DNA from: Ophiodon elongatus
Lineage: Eukaryota > Chordata > Actinopteri > Perciformes > Hexagrammidae
Assembly (NCBI GenBank): GCA_016806645.1
Contig: JACSYO010000415.1
Coordinates: 6,582,501-6,646,500 of the forward strand
DNA: 64,000 nucleotides
Direction of reading: 5' to 3'
Below, in pieces: positions 33,855 to 45,613 of the stretch (the first letter of the stretch is position 1; each line of letters begins with the position of its first letter). The notes under the pieces are model-generated. The model was not told where the DNA came from. It worked only from the letters and a program-made list of their open reading frames with translations, and did no database searches. The translations under genes were made by a program, and so were the position numbers.

Positions 33855-33856
<2 letters not shown>
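33545..33856. other. Unique T-rich stretch
   Basis: AT-rich unique DNA with nothing recognised. Confidence 0.5.

Positions 33857-33894
<38 letters not shown>
33857..33894. repeat. (GT)19 microsatellite
   Basis: Pure GT array ending in TATGCATGCATG. Confidence 0.97.
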
Positions 33895-33897
<3 letters not shown>

Positions 33898-34759
33898 CAT
33901 GCATGTATATGTGTGTGACGTGCACTCAAATTTGCCTGCAACAAACTGCCGATGATGGAATCCTTTAAGGCAGAGGAGGGGTGCAGGGGCAACAGTAAGA
34001 GAAAGAAAGAGAGAAACTAACTTCTGTTCGCCTGGGGAGCACTGTGCAGCCCATCTGTTGAAATTGTTCCACATATTGTGACCTAGATAAAGAAAAAAAC
34101 TTCACTCTTATAGGTAGCGCTGCCTTCGCCTGTGTTTGACACTTGTCTATTCATTTTATTGGTCTAGTTGTCTCAAAATAGAAGACTTTTGCATAATTTT
34201 CACCTTTACATATGTATGATTTCAATAAATTGGTATTAGAAGAATGATCTGGCATAAAACTAAAACAAATTAAATAACAAAAAAAGTATCGCACTTTTTT
34301 TGTATTTCCAAGCAGCAGCTCTTTGTGTCCAAAATGTAAACATTTCACAATGAAAAAGGACTAACGGAGCCAAAAGTAATCTGCATTTTGGGGAGACGAC
34401 TAGTACTACAGAAGCTGCACTCAACCAGTCAACCTCTGGCTAGCCTGTATGCATTGCTCTTTCTCTTCATTGCTTCAAAAGTGTGTTGCTATTCTTTTTC
34501 CTCTTTTCCTTTCTTTCCAAGGACCCCCGTCATTGTCAAAAGAAGATGCCCAGGGTTTTTGTAATTGACGGGAGGATGGAGGAGCAGGGGAAAAGGTTAA
34601 AAGAGATATCCTTTGCCTGAATAAGGAGGTAAAATTGACTGGGAGAGTGTCTTTCAGAAACTCCAGCGTGACCTTGAAGGAAGACCAGGAGGAGGTTCCT
34701 ACTCTCGTATGGACCAAGGATGGTAGGTTAAGTGGGGCCGTCATGGCCACACATTTACA
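33895..34759. other. Unique non-coding stretch
   Basis: AT-rich between 34080 and 34370, otherwise mixed. No repeat family or exon. Confidence 0.5.
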
Positions 34760-34799
34760 TACACACACACACCCACGCACACGCACACACACACACACA
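34760..34799. repeat. Interrupted (CA)n microsatellite
   Basis: CA units with CCC and CG interruptions. Confidence 0.94.
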
Positions 34800-34977
34800 T
34801 ACAGGAAATGCACACACTCAGGCAGAATCACAAGGAAACACTGGTGAGAGTATCCTATTGTGTACCTCTCTGACAATATTATGTTTGGGCAAGAAGAACA
34901 TTAATTTGCCTTCTTTGAAGGGAAGTGCACTTCTCAGCCATCTTCAGCCCACTTGAGCGACAATTGGAGTGGAGTCC

Positions 34978-35097
34978 CTCCCTCCCCCCCTCCCCCCCAC
35001 CCACTCACCCACTCACCCACTCACCCCAATCCTTCCCGCCACCACCCACCCACTCATTGTCTCTGCTGCCTCCCCCCCCCACCCGCCCACCCCCCCA
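34978..35097. repeat. C-rich tract with an 8-bp minisatellite
   Basis: The 8-bp unit CCCACTCA is repeated about three and a half times at 34997-35027, flanked by C7 and longer C runs at both ends. The minus strand is G-rich enough for quadruplexes and the plus strand for i-motifs. Confidence 0.85.
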
Positions 35098-35190
35098 GAG
35101 TTGTTCCATTTTTACTGTCCCTTTCTTTAGTGTCAAAAGAAGAAAATGTTTACTTTTTTAAAGATTAAGTTATGGTGCAGTGAACTCATT

Positions 35191-35385
35191 TTCATTTATG
35201 TAGCCCAAAATCGCAAATTTGACTCAAAGGGCTGTATAAAGTTTAAAGTATACAACACACTCTGTCCTTAAACCCTTCAATTCGCAAAAAAAATTTAAAT
35301 TCCCCCACAAAAAATCTTTAAAGGGAAGAAAAAAACACCCACGTCCAGGATGAGCAGATCTGGACAGAGGGAGACGCGAAAAAGG
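35191..35385. mobile_element. Percomorph dispersed repeat (retrotransposon-type tail)
   Basis: The segment follows a consensus I recognise from many percomorph genomes: CATTTATGTAGCCCAAAATC, AAATTTGACTCAAAGGGCTG, CACTCTGTCCTTAAACCCTT, then a C5/A6 part and GGGAAGAAAAAAACA, ending near CAGATCTGGACAGAGGGA. The class (SINE or LINE 3' tail) is uncertain. It is truncated and about 20% diverged by eye. Confidence 0.65.
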
Positions 35386-36409
35386 TGAGATAAGAATATA
35401 TGTGGGATTTATCTTCCACTACACTTGGCTTGTGATAAAGACACATGACAGGATTTCCTCTCCGTTATGAAGATGTCTGTGTGTTCTATAGTCCTTTAAG
35501 CTAATTGAAACAATTAGAGTACATGACCTGCCCTTGGTTCCTGAATCAAGGAAAGCACTTCCAGAGACCATGCAAAGGCGTCACCTCAAAGTAGGAAGTA
35601 CAGCAGACACGGTCATAATTACAGCGCCCTATGCCGCCTACTCTTTGTCGGCCACGGCGTACCAACATTAAATTTTAAGTGTGAATGTGATTATCGTGTG
35701 GCATTCATTTTTAATGGGCTTTGCCTCTATGTGTTTTAGCATGCGGCAGGGCCCGGCAAACGGCTGACTCAGGCCCTTTTCTGCTGATGGCGCATATATT
35801 TCGCATATATACATGCGCTGCTTATTCCTCCTTCTCGCAGAGCCCTCCTCGTCTTCCTCCTCCTCCTGCTCCTTTACTCCTCTCCTTCATCTCCATCCTT
35901 TTTAACATTCTGCTGCTTGGAGATGGGCCAAGGGGATAGAGGGCGAGGCAGTGCCCTTAGAGCTCTGACTATCCAATGGGGTTGGCCAAAGGTTGCACTG
36001 GTGAGGCTGTCTGTCCCTGATGTCCTCTATAGATGAACTTGTAAAGAAACCAAGTCCAGCATCTGGATGAACTATTAATGCCTTAAAAAATTAGACCAAG
36101 GTCAGTATTTTTACAGTATCAAGAACGAGGCCATTTCTTTGAAGATTCTTTTCTTTTTTACTCTATTCTATTAAAATTTATCAGCATCAAAATCTAGGCA
36201 CACTACTGACCCACTATGCCCCTGATCCAATCTGTCAAAGAAAAGATGAAGGCTGACTTGGGGTCTGTAATGAGTATCCCTCCCTCATATAAAGTAACCA
36301 GTCAGACTGTAAAAAAACATGTTACCTATACTCCTACAGAGACTTAATAACGCCTGTAGGGAAAAAAAAGAAAAAGAAATAAAGGAAGGGTTCATGTGAA
36401 TCACAGAGG
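35386..36409. other. Unique non-coding stretch
   Basis: Mixed sequence with a CTCCTC patch at 35850-35890. Nothing recognised. Confidence 0.5.
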
Positions 36410-36770
36410 GAGCGATAAGGCCTTTAAATTAAAACAGATATATAGCCGGTCCGGTATGGAAATCAATAACATATTATTAACCGAGAAGCCACCCAGAGAG
36501 ATAGGTGAGGCTTAAATGCATATATATTCATAATAACAATATTGAGATATATTATAAATAAAAGGAAAAGGGGAGTAAATACCAAGCTGGCTTTTATTAG
36601 CTGCCAGTCTCCCTGCCAATATGTGCCGTGACTCCGCTGTCCAAAACTGTAACTGTCCAACGCCAGATCAAATTAGAGAGACTGACAGGCAATAAGAAAT
36701 TGGTGAAGTTAAACGTAATTCCCGCAGCCGCGCACCCAGAGCTCTTTGAATATTAGAGCCATGGTGTCAC
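36410..36770. promoter_or_regulatory. CNE-like AT-rich block
   Basis: Unique sequence with ACATATTATTAACC, TTTATTAGCTGCC and AAATTAGAGAG homeodomain-type cores, a TATATATTCATAATAAC stretch, and a moderately conserved texture. No coding potential. Confidence 0.3.
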
Positions 36771-37965
36771 AGGGTAGCAGAGGAAGGGGTTTGGGGTGGC
36801 GGGGAGGAGGAGGGAGACAGAGCTGAGGTAACTCCTGATAAAGTTTTATTAAAGCCGTGTGCATTTTCCCCTCTTTTCTCCCCCTTCCCTCCCTCCCTCC
36901 CTCCGCTCATTCTTTGCCCCTAGATTCTGATAAGCCTTGACAATGACACTGGCATCCCAAGGACATACAAACAGCTCACTGTCACTCGGTTTCTCTCTTT
37001 GTGTGCCGTGTCCACAAAAAGACGCCCGGGCTAACTGCCTCACCAGTGCAATTCTAGAAAATTGACACGACAGATATTGAATCAAAATTAAATCTAATAC
37101 TTAAATATCAAATCGTGAGGAACTGTAGCTGTAAGCGTGCTTACAAGCAAAGATAAAGACTCATTTTATGTTACAGTTTCAGCAATGGTATGACATCATC
37201 TTTAGTGAATCTGCTGTTCGGTCTCACTTCTATTTCCCACCGACTCTCCTCATTTGTTCTTACTTGCTTCCTCACCTCCCTCCTTATTTCCCCCTCCCAG
37301 ACTATTCCCTTTCTCCGCCTATCCGGCCTGACTTTTAGCATAAGGCCACACATGGAGCACTGGTGGGCTTTTTTTTTTCCTTCTTTTTTTTTGAGGACCA
37401 AGACAAAATCCACTCCACTCCCAGATGCAGTTTGCAGATGCATGTTTGTTTTCCGATGAATAGCTGAGAAAACTCGGTGGCCTTTTGCCCAGCGTATGTA
37501 CCAGTCCCCTTCCCCCCCTGCTGCTACGACCACGATACTTCCATCATTTCCACTCTGTCTTTCGCTCTCTTCCTCTTTCTGTATTTCTGACTGGCTCTTT
37601 GAACCGAGCATGGGGCCCGGTGCCATTGTAAGACATGCCTTCTTCCTTCCCAAGTTTTGTCTGTGTGTTCCTCAGCCCCATTGAGGGCTCCCCGGCCCTT
37701 TTCCAGTGTGCAGCTCCTTTGTAGCCTCCAGAAAGGCCTTCATCTCGCACTTGTTTTCTTCAAGCCATCCCCCATACCCCCCTCACCCCACCCGCCACCC
37801 CTTCCTTTTCACCTCTCCCTCCTCCTCCCTCCCTCCCTTCAGAAAAAAAGACAGGAAGAGAATGCAGATGTCAGACCCACCTGAGCTCATTGCTCATTCT
37901 CCATTTCTCTTTTCTCTCTCCCACACGGTCTCTCTTACTTGCTCACTCTTTTTTTCCTCCTATAG
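36771..37965. other. Non-coding stretch, CT-rich toward the end
   Basis: CCCT units at 36889-36904, C-rich DNA at 37770-37830 and polypyrimidine from 37890 to 37965. The minus-strand frame of 160 codons at 37171-37653 is lysine/arginine/glutamate-rich and follows the purine composition. It has no domain. Confidence 0.45.
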
Positions 37966-38132
37966 ACCCCCGTGGCTGAAGCAGTTGCTACATCATACAC
38001 CGAACACATTGACATACTGAACCTCACAGTGGATGCTGTCCATCACAATAGCAGCATGCTTGTTTGTTGTCTCTCTCTGTTGCCTTGCTGTCTAAACCTG
38101 TACTTGTCTATGATGCTACAGCACACAGGCAG
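37966..38132 (+). other. Exon-like segment, unverified
   Basis: A very strong polypyrimidine tract and TATAG acceptor (to 37965) precede 167 nt with one frame open throughout (from 37966), ending at CAG-GTAAAC, a strong donor at 38133. The frame encodes about 55 residues with two N-glycosylation-type sequons (NLT, NSS) and a leucine/cysteine-rich second half. No family is recognised. With so much pyrimidine-rich DNA in the window, chance is a fair explanation. Confidence 0.2.
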
Positions 38133-38222
38133 GTAAACGGTCTTTGTCTTCAGTCTGTGCCTTCAAGTCTTTGTAAGAGCGGAGAATATGGATTCGTTTT
38201 TGTGGATGAACTAATATTATCT

Positions 38223-38261
38223 GATCTGTCAGATCCACGAGCGTGCAGCCGCTCGTGGATC
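38223..38261 (+). other. Perfect 12-bp GC-rich hairpin with a competing short hairpin
   Basis: GATCCACGAGCG (38232-38243) and CGCTCGTGGATC (38250-38261) are exact complements around the 6-nt loop TGCAGC. With one bulge the stem extends by TCA/TGA (38229-38231 with 38263-38265). GATCTG-T-CAGATC at 38223-38235 is a second perfect inverted repeat sharing the left arm's GATC, so the two folds exclude each other. It is shorter than a normal microRNA precursor and no known microRNA sequence was recognised. It does not end in a T run like a bacterial terminator. Confidence 0.65.
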
Positions 38262-39303
38262 ATGAAATATTTCTTCACAGTTTTCTCTCTGTGTGATAAG
38301 AGAATATCAGACACTAAAGACTCTACCTCAGTCAGCGCCTGACTACAGGTACCTGCAAAAGGAGAGAAGTCGTTACTGGAGGGCAAGAAAAACCGAGAAA
38401 CAACCCTCTCTGCCAGTTTAATTCCCTTTTGGATTGGCACTGCCGCGTAACCACCGGGCCTCCTCAAAGCCCATCAGAGTGTGGGTGTACTGCGGGACAT
38501 ATCTGCTGCTTGGCACCACCCACAATCCTTGGCATCTTCCGGAGAAGAGTATGGGACAGTAACTGCTCCGCCCCGGGGATCAGGGCAAGAGGGCGCGCTG
38601 CCTGGTGCAGACACATGATGGGCGTCTGGCTCCTGTCACGGTGCCCACTGCCTGTGCAGGGCACGGGAGGGAAGGGGGAATGGGGGGGAGTAGGCCTGGC
38701 ACAGGGCACCGGCAACTGGTAAAGTTGGCACAGGGGGCACATAGCATTCTTTCACATGCCATTGTGGCATTCAGACAGGACGATTTTTTTTTTTGGCAGG
38801 AGACCGTGGTCCTGCTTCTGTTGACGTTTCAGGCGGTCCCTGGTTCCCCAAACAGCAAATGAGCCTGGAATTTAGTAGGCAGTCTTTCAGCAATGTGTTG
38901 CCATGACTTCTAATGGAGGGCAGGACAGAAGGGTCAACAAGACTTTTGTATAACAGAGCTTTAATTGAAGGGCAAAGTCAACAGAATTTCACTGCTAATT
39001 GCCATCTCTGTACTGCTATCCACCCCTACCCCCCCCAAAAAAAAAAAAAACTGGCAGTAGATAGGAGTCGTGTTTCTCAGTGAGAAAACAGGATTAATCA
39101 GAGCAGCGTGGGAAGTCTCCAAAAAACATCCAACACACTTCTAAATGCACTATGAATTGTCCTCTTAGAAATCATAACGCTGACAACAGGAAAATTATTT
39201 GTATCATGCTCTTGTTGATAGGATTGATAATTTGACTACCCTCTGAATCATTCCCTGTTTGTGCCATCTTTCAACACAACACCTGAGCTATCCCATGAGG
39301 CAT
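38262..39303. other. GC-balanced unique stretch with a CTCF-like core
   Basis: AAGAGGGCGCG near 38588-38598 contains the AGAGGGCGC heart of many CTCF sites, inside GC-rich unique DNA (38430-38720). An A14 run lies near 39036. No gene recognised. Confidence 0.35.
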
Positions 39304-39330
39304 TGCTGCTGCTGCTGCTGCTATAAAAGG
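39304..39330 (+). promoter_or_regulatory. (TGC)6 repeat abutting a TATA-box-like sequence
   Basis: Six TGC units (39304-39321) touch TATAAAAGG (39322-39330), a consensus TATA box. Nothing upstream looks like a proximal promoter, and no transcript start can be inferred. Confidence 0.35.
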
Positions 39331-39484
39331 TAAGCATTGTGCTGTCTGGGGTGTAAAATAAATAAAGGCAGTGGACAGCAAGATGAGGTGGGGGTTGCAG
39401 AATGCCAAAGATGGGTGTGAGGAGAGAGGAAGGAGGGTGTTTACTATAGAGAGAGAGGAGAAGAAGAGAAAGAAAGATTGTGTA

Positions 39485-39770
<286 letters not shown>

Positions 39771-40107
39771 ACTGGTACAGAGATGGATCACCAGCGCTTG
39801 TATCTTCTCCGCGGCCATGCCTAGCAGCACGTCAGCGGCAGCCTCCATTTACATTAGGGAGATTTAAGCTGTCTCAGGCAATGGTGACAAGTCAAGGTGT
39901 TTCACTTTAATTACACTGGGCAAGGTCACCCCCTAGCTGGCTCACCCTCACACAGGAGGAAAGGGAGGAGGACGACTACGAGGAGGTGGTGGGGGGAGTT
40001 GGGTGAGCTCACGCCTGTATTTACATTCTCATTTTCAGCCCCCCCTCTTGCCCCGCCATCCTTTAATACACCGCCACTGACGCGCCACGTAAAGAACGCA
40101 CCATATG
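39771..40107. other. Unique non-coding stretch
   Basis: GC-balanced unique DNA with GGTGGTGGG patches near 39985. Nothing recognised. Confidence 0.5.
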
Positions 40108-40120
40108 CACACACACAAAC

Positions 40121-40202
<82 letters not shown>
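40108..40202. repeat. (CA)n microsatellite, about 95 bp
   Basis: Interrupted at the left by CAAACACACG, then pure CA from 40127 to 40202. Opposite in orientation to the GT arrays that end at 39770. Confidence 0.98.
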
Positions 40203-40204
<2 letters not shown>

Positions 40205-41829
40205 GAGGCACATGTAGAAATAAGGTGGCCGTGGATTTAAAGAGAGAAATATTCTCATGATAATATAAATCAAGGCGCAGACACGCGCACTGTACACAAA
40301 CAATACATTTGTCAACACTCACAAACAGAATACAAGCATACACAAAGACACACACATTCCCCAGCAAAGCCCGTTTGTTCCAAATAATCCCTAGTGACAA
40401 AATAAACGCCTGGGTGTATGAGGTTATAGTCTTAATGGCCCATACGCCATTGAGGTGACATACTGTATTACACACCCTTAATATGACACCTATTGCCTAC
40501 TGTGCTTTTAGCCAGGTCTCTCTGCCTTTTTACTCCTTACCTCTCCACTCTAGCTTGTCTGTCCCGGGGCCATGGTGTTGTACAGTGGAACTGACAGGTC
40601 GGGAGTTCACAGAGTGCCTTTATGGTGGAGTTAACCATGTCCTGAGAGGCCCACCGAGAGGCTGGCTATGAGAGAGGAAAGAAGAAGAATCACAGTCAAG
40701 CAGGGCAAAAATGAGGTTGCCCTGTTTTCCTCTCCTTCACTAGTATCTGTCCATGTCTTATTATTGTATTTCTGGTAGAATTCATTAAATGTCTATTATA
40801 TTTACCCCCCCCAATCCCTCCTACCCCCCTTACCCCCCAACTTTCTGTCTCCTTTGTAGCTTCCTGTAAGATGACATAAAGGAGAAGTGATTTTACTTTC
40901 TCACTCCAGAAGACTCACATATTACCTGTGTGTTTTCTCCTTGGCGACAAGTAAATAAATACATTAATGTGAATCAGATATAGTTTTTAGTCATCAATAC
41001 CCTTATCAGTACTCTTATGTACTTATAGGCAGTAAAAAGTACTGCGTAATGAAAGCCACAGAGTACAAAAATCTATACTCATTTGTAATCTTATCTGTTA
41101 AAAGTTTAACTTGCAACGAGCATGCCTTTCTCTGTCTTATTATGAGGAACACCGGCATAGATTTGTGCGACTTAATGGACTAGTATTGAAGATTTTTATA
41201 AATTAACAAAAGAACAAATTGACACGTTAAGTGGATTTTTTAATACAATTTACAATATCTATTCTAGAAAACACTCTATAAGCCTCTGTAAGTCCACACA
41301 TGCTCCTAACCCTCTACTCATTTGCGTGTATTTTCTACAGAGATTTGATGTCAGGCTGCCAGTTAAAAGCAGCCTTACCTTTCTTATCAGCATCACAGCT
41401 TTACCCGTGAAAACTGCAGTCATTTAAAAAAAAAAAAAAAAAATAGAAGAGGTACGAGGGTGGGAGGGAATGAGAGAAAGGAGAAAAAAAAAAAAAGAAG
41501 AGAGAGGGGAGGGAGAGGGTGAGAAAAAGAAGGAAGTGCCTTCGGGGGAAGTTATTAAAGAAGGTGCAAGCTGGCTGGCTTGGCAGCAGTTCAAAGGGGG
41601 TGGATCCCCTTGCCTCTCTGCACCCAAATGGCAGTTGCTGGCACCACCGCTAAACACACAATGCCTTGTGGCAAAACTGTGTCTTTCATTGACAGATGAG
41701 TGGGGCAAGGAAAGGAAAAAGGGAGGAGGGAACACAAAATGCTGCTATTCGCTCTCTTTTTTGAGGTGGGAAAAAAAAGACTTAACCTGAAAGAGGTGTT
41801 AGCCCTCTAACCAGTAGTGAAAGGCAGAG

Positions 41830-41832
<3 letters not shown>
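40203..41832. other. Unique non-coding stretch with A18 run
   Basis: AT-rich from 40730 to 41400. A18 at 41426-41443 is followed by an A/G-rich part (41440-41540). No retrotransposon body is joined to the A run. Confidence 0.5.
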
Positions 41833-41899
<67 letters not shown>

Positions 41900-41920
41900 G
41901 CACGCACCCACACACACACA
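41833..41920. repeat. (CA)n microsatellite, about 88 bp
   Basis: Pure CA for about 60 bp, then CG steps (CACGCACGCACG) and a final CA segment. Confidence 0.98.
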
Positions 41921-42647
41921 AAGAAAATGTGGTTGTAGCCATTTGTGGAAACATGAGTGTGGGATGGTGTGAAAAATTAAGAGAGGGAACAGTCCGTTTT
42001 GTCATTCTATCATCATTACAGCTGGCCAGGGGTAATAATAAAAGCATATTTAAAAGTATAATAAAGAATATAATATAAATGAAAAAGATGCAGCTGAGAG
42101 TCTACACACTACAAGTTTCATCTTTAAAAAGATTTGGTTGTTTTAAACTGCACTGTTGATGCTAAAATAAAATATATATAAATAAATAAAAAATGCAACA
42201 GTCAATTTACTGAGCAAAAAAACCAAGCAAAATTAAAATGAAAATAAACATGCATGGTTTGTTTTTCCTCTGCTTCTGCCAGTAGCTTTGACTCCACAAT
42301 TCCTGGCAGGCACAAGGTTAACAGATTTTATTGGATACAGGCCCTTGAGCTTCAGTCAATACTGCCGGTCAATAGTTCTTATTAATAAATGGATTTCAAA
42401 GGATATATTTTATTCACCTGAATGTAAAAAGTGCAGTTGAAGCGTGCCGCTAAACCAGGCAATGCTATTAATACATGAGCATTCTGTACATGAGTGACAT
42501 GGGGCCTATGGTTCTGGTAAATACTTGCAACTAAAGAAATGTAAAATGTAGTAGTGTTGATCATCTACTTTATCAGACTGCAGAAACCCAAAGAGGTACA
42601 TATGTAACGTGGTGCACAGGTCTACTTCAACAAGCCACACATACATA

Positions 42648-42648
<1 letters not shown>
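41921..42648. other. Unique AT-rich stretch
   Basis: Strongly AT-rich around 42040-42250 with TAAATAAATAAA. No features. Confidence 0.5.

Positions 42649-42733
<85 letters not shown>
42649..42733. repeat. (AC)42 microsatellite
   Basis: 85 bp of uninterrupted AC. Confidence 0.98.
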
Positions 42734-42734
<1 letters not shown>

Positions 42735-43433
42735 CATTACACGTCTGCACCCGTAGTTTCACTATCGCTTTCACATGACCACAAACAAACACACGTATGT
42801 AGAACACATGTATGAACAACCGCACACACCGTCAGGCCGTCCTACAGATAGATTTATGCATACATATATAATCAGCAGCCTATGTGCAAGCCCTGACCCT
42901 GCAGGTCTAGAGCAAGGACAGGGCAGCGCATCTGAAAAGTCTAAACTCTGAAAGGCATTAATAATAACCTGTCCAAGCATCAAGCACTGCAGGAGCTGAG
43001 GCAAGGCACAAGATGGCCGGATGGTTGGGTGGGGAGATGGATGAATGAAGGCGTAGAAAAGGAGTTTTGTAGCATGCTAACAATCATCCAGTTCAACATA
43101 CTTTAAGAGGGATGACATTCTGTGTCGAAGAAATTCAATATAATTTGTCGGTGTTTAAAAAAAGAAAAAAGACGGGCAGGCTACAGCGGCATCAGCAGTC
43201 TCTGAGACTTCAGACTGAAGGCTATCTCAGACTCTTTGTTGTCATCAGGGTTTCCGCCAGTGTACTCCTAAGTTGACTTCCAGCCGGGCTTAAGCATTGA
43301 GATTCTTTTTAATTATTATTTTAAAGATGTGTTTTTAAACCAAACATGTGTTATACAAGTAGCCAAAATCCTTGAAGGAATAACTTGTCAATAGGTTGTG
43401 TGTGTAACTTTAAAAGTGTCCAGTGGAGAGAGG
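42734..43433. other. Unique non-coding stretch
   Basis: Ordinary mixed sequence. No repeat or exon. Confidence 0.5.
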
Positions 43434-43454
43434 CAGAAAGAAAGAGAGAAAGAG

Positions 43455-43501
<47 letters not shown>

Positions 43502-43551
43502 AAAGAAAGAAAGAAAGAGAGACAAAGAAAGAAAGAAAGAAAGAGAGAGAG
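43434..43551. repeat. (GAAA)n microsatellite, about 118 bp
   Basis: AAAG tetranucleotide array with GAGA and GACA interruptions; pure purine except for one C. Triplex-forming composition, opposite in strand to the TTTC array at 33480-33544. Confidence 0.97.
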
Positions 43552-43639
43552 CGTGTGTGAGACGGTGAGCATGAGCAGTTGAGGCTATTTATCGAGAAAT
43601 AAATGCTATAACTCCTCAAGACACAAGCCAAGGTCCCGT

Positions 43640-44330
43640 GTGTTGCTCTCCACCTACCGATTAAAGTGAAGCGGCGTTGGCCCCGGAGTTAGCGCCAACA
43701 CCTGCCCAGGCTCACTTAAGGTGGACCAGCTATTCTCATTTTTTCGCTCCGTTTTTTGCTCGTCGGGCCCCCAAGTATACGAGCACACAGAACGAGGATG
43801 ACCAGTGCAACCCTCTTTCAATCGTGCTGTAACAGAAGCGAGGGATCACACTGCTGCCCAAGCATGAACGCTCGGTAAATCAGCATCAGGAAGGGCCGAT
43901 TCAAACTTAAGGAGGCCTTCTTTACAGAGGTCAGTGCTGCTACGGTTACCCAACTCTTCATCAGGGCCTGCAGATGACTACAGAGTGTCAGAAGAAGAAG
44001 AAGAAGAAGAAGAAAAGCACACTCTTTGTGTCCCAACTCAGTCACAAGAGTTGATTTGTATCTCCATATTTTACATTCCTTAGTGGCGCTTTAGTTTCAC
44101 ACGGGGCGCGGAGCGCGGCCTCCTGGGTGAAAGTCCTGTGTGTGTTGGACCCATCCAACACCGCCCTCACTGTCTCGCTCTCTATACTACATCAGTTGCT
44201 CGGACCGTCCAATAATGACGCCCATGTGTTAACATTGGAGTTAGTTGAAAGCCCGGTGCGTCGGTAATCAGACGTCACGGGACACCGATCCAGATGCAGT
44301 ATTTGACGTGTAAGCCAATAAAACAAAACC
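43640..44330. promoter_or_regulatory. CpG-rich block with CRE-like and CCAAT-like motifs
   Basis: CpG is locally frequent: by eye about 18 in 44090-44330, including GGGGCGCGGAGCGCGG at 44104-44119. A CRE-like GACGTCAC lies near 44271-44278, and CCAAT strings near 44210 and 44315. A (GAA)8 run sits at 43991-44014. It could be a small CpG island or promoter, but no exon with good splice context is attached on either strand. Confidence 0.35.
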
Positions 44331-45102
44331 CGTCTAATAAGTCATGCATAATGTGTAACAATCTTTCATGCGCATCACCACGACTCAGTCATCATTAACA
44401 TATGACTCTCCCTTCAATTCCATGATCCAGTTATGTATGTTGTATGTATGCTTTTATTGTTTACTTTTCCATTTGGACTATATGTCATGCAAAGGTGGTT
44501 TTGTGTCGCAGCTAGGGTGAAAAGACAAACACTCCACTGGTGTACAGAATAAAATTGTTTTATAATGCAATACTACGTGACACGACACCATCTGTTGTCC
44601 TGCAGGAAATTCTGTTTGTAAGGCAGCACAGTAAACATCACAGATATCATGCAGAAAAACATGCATGACAGCAGGCAACATACAACAGATTCTTCACAAT
44701 ATTGCGGTATGCACTTATATTGAACATGAAAAGGCCAGAGAAGAAATATGTATCGACGCATACAACGTCTTAGTCCTAATTTGGGGAAACTGAACGAGGC
44801 CACACAATGGCACACAGATTCTGCCCCGCGAGTGTTGAGTGTTGAGTGTGTCTGCATATTCTCTCCCTGTCTGTGTGAAACAGAGACAGTTGTCAAGCCG
44901 TGGCCAACTCAGTCACGCTGCCACTGAGCTCCAAACAATGACCTGAATATAATGACAGATGACACATAGGGTGTGTGGATGCAGCACAGGACGGAACCCA
45001 AACTCCATCTGTTACTCTGCTATATTAGAGGAAGATGGACTTTTTTCATTTTTTTTTTCATTTTTTTTCAAAGAGAAACACGCCACACTGTTTAAATCTG
45101 TG
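44331..45102. other. Unique non-coding stretch
   Basis: Mixed AT-rich DNA. T runs near 45050-45070. Confidence 0.5.
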
Positions 45103-45130
45103 GACACACACACACACACACACACACACA
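45103..45130. repeat. (AC)14 microsatellite
   Basis: Short pure array. Confidence 0.96.
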
Positions 45131-45309
45131 GCACTTTTCCTTTTAATTGATAAACAATTATCTGTAGATTGTAACGGTGTGACTTGAATGACAGACTCCC
45201 CATTTTGGTTGAAAAAATATATTTCACATCAGAATCGTTGAAAGCCCTCACAAACCAATGAGGTGAACACTAAAATGCACCAAATCAAACATCGAGGTTG
45301 AACAAGACA

Positions 45310-45613
45310 TGAGCTGCATGCACACGGCAACGAAACACATTTGAGGTTTAACTATTAATTCATGAATTGATTGGTTGATCGACTGAAAATCAACGTCTGT
45401 GTTGAGAATTTATTAACCGCACGAGTCCCACTGTTTCCAGTTTATTTTAATTGAATATTTGCTAGTTTTCCAAGTTTTCGAACGGCAGCAAATTGAATAC
45501 TTTTATTCTCACGACGTCACCTGAGATGAGCATTCTACGCTTCCATCGGTCACTTATAACAGAAATAATCTGCAGATTTATCGATGACGAAGATCACCAT
45601 TCGTTGCGGCCTG
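45310..45613. mobile_element. hAT-like MITE (‘ATTAATCGAT … AGTTGCAGCC’ type), degraded
   Basis: Segments match an abundant teleost non-autonomous element: GAATTGATTGGTTGATCGAC (45364-45383), TTGAATATTTGCTAGTTTTC (45452-45471), CGACGTCACCTGAGATGAGC (45513-45532), and AATAATCTGCAGATTTATCG (45564-45583), ending at TCGTTGCGGCCTG (45613) in place of the usual TTAGTTGCAGCCCTG. The left terminus cannot be placed exactly and no target duplication is clear. Family assignment is from memory of the consensus. Confidence 0.7.
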
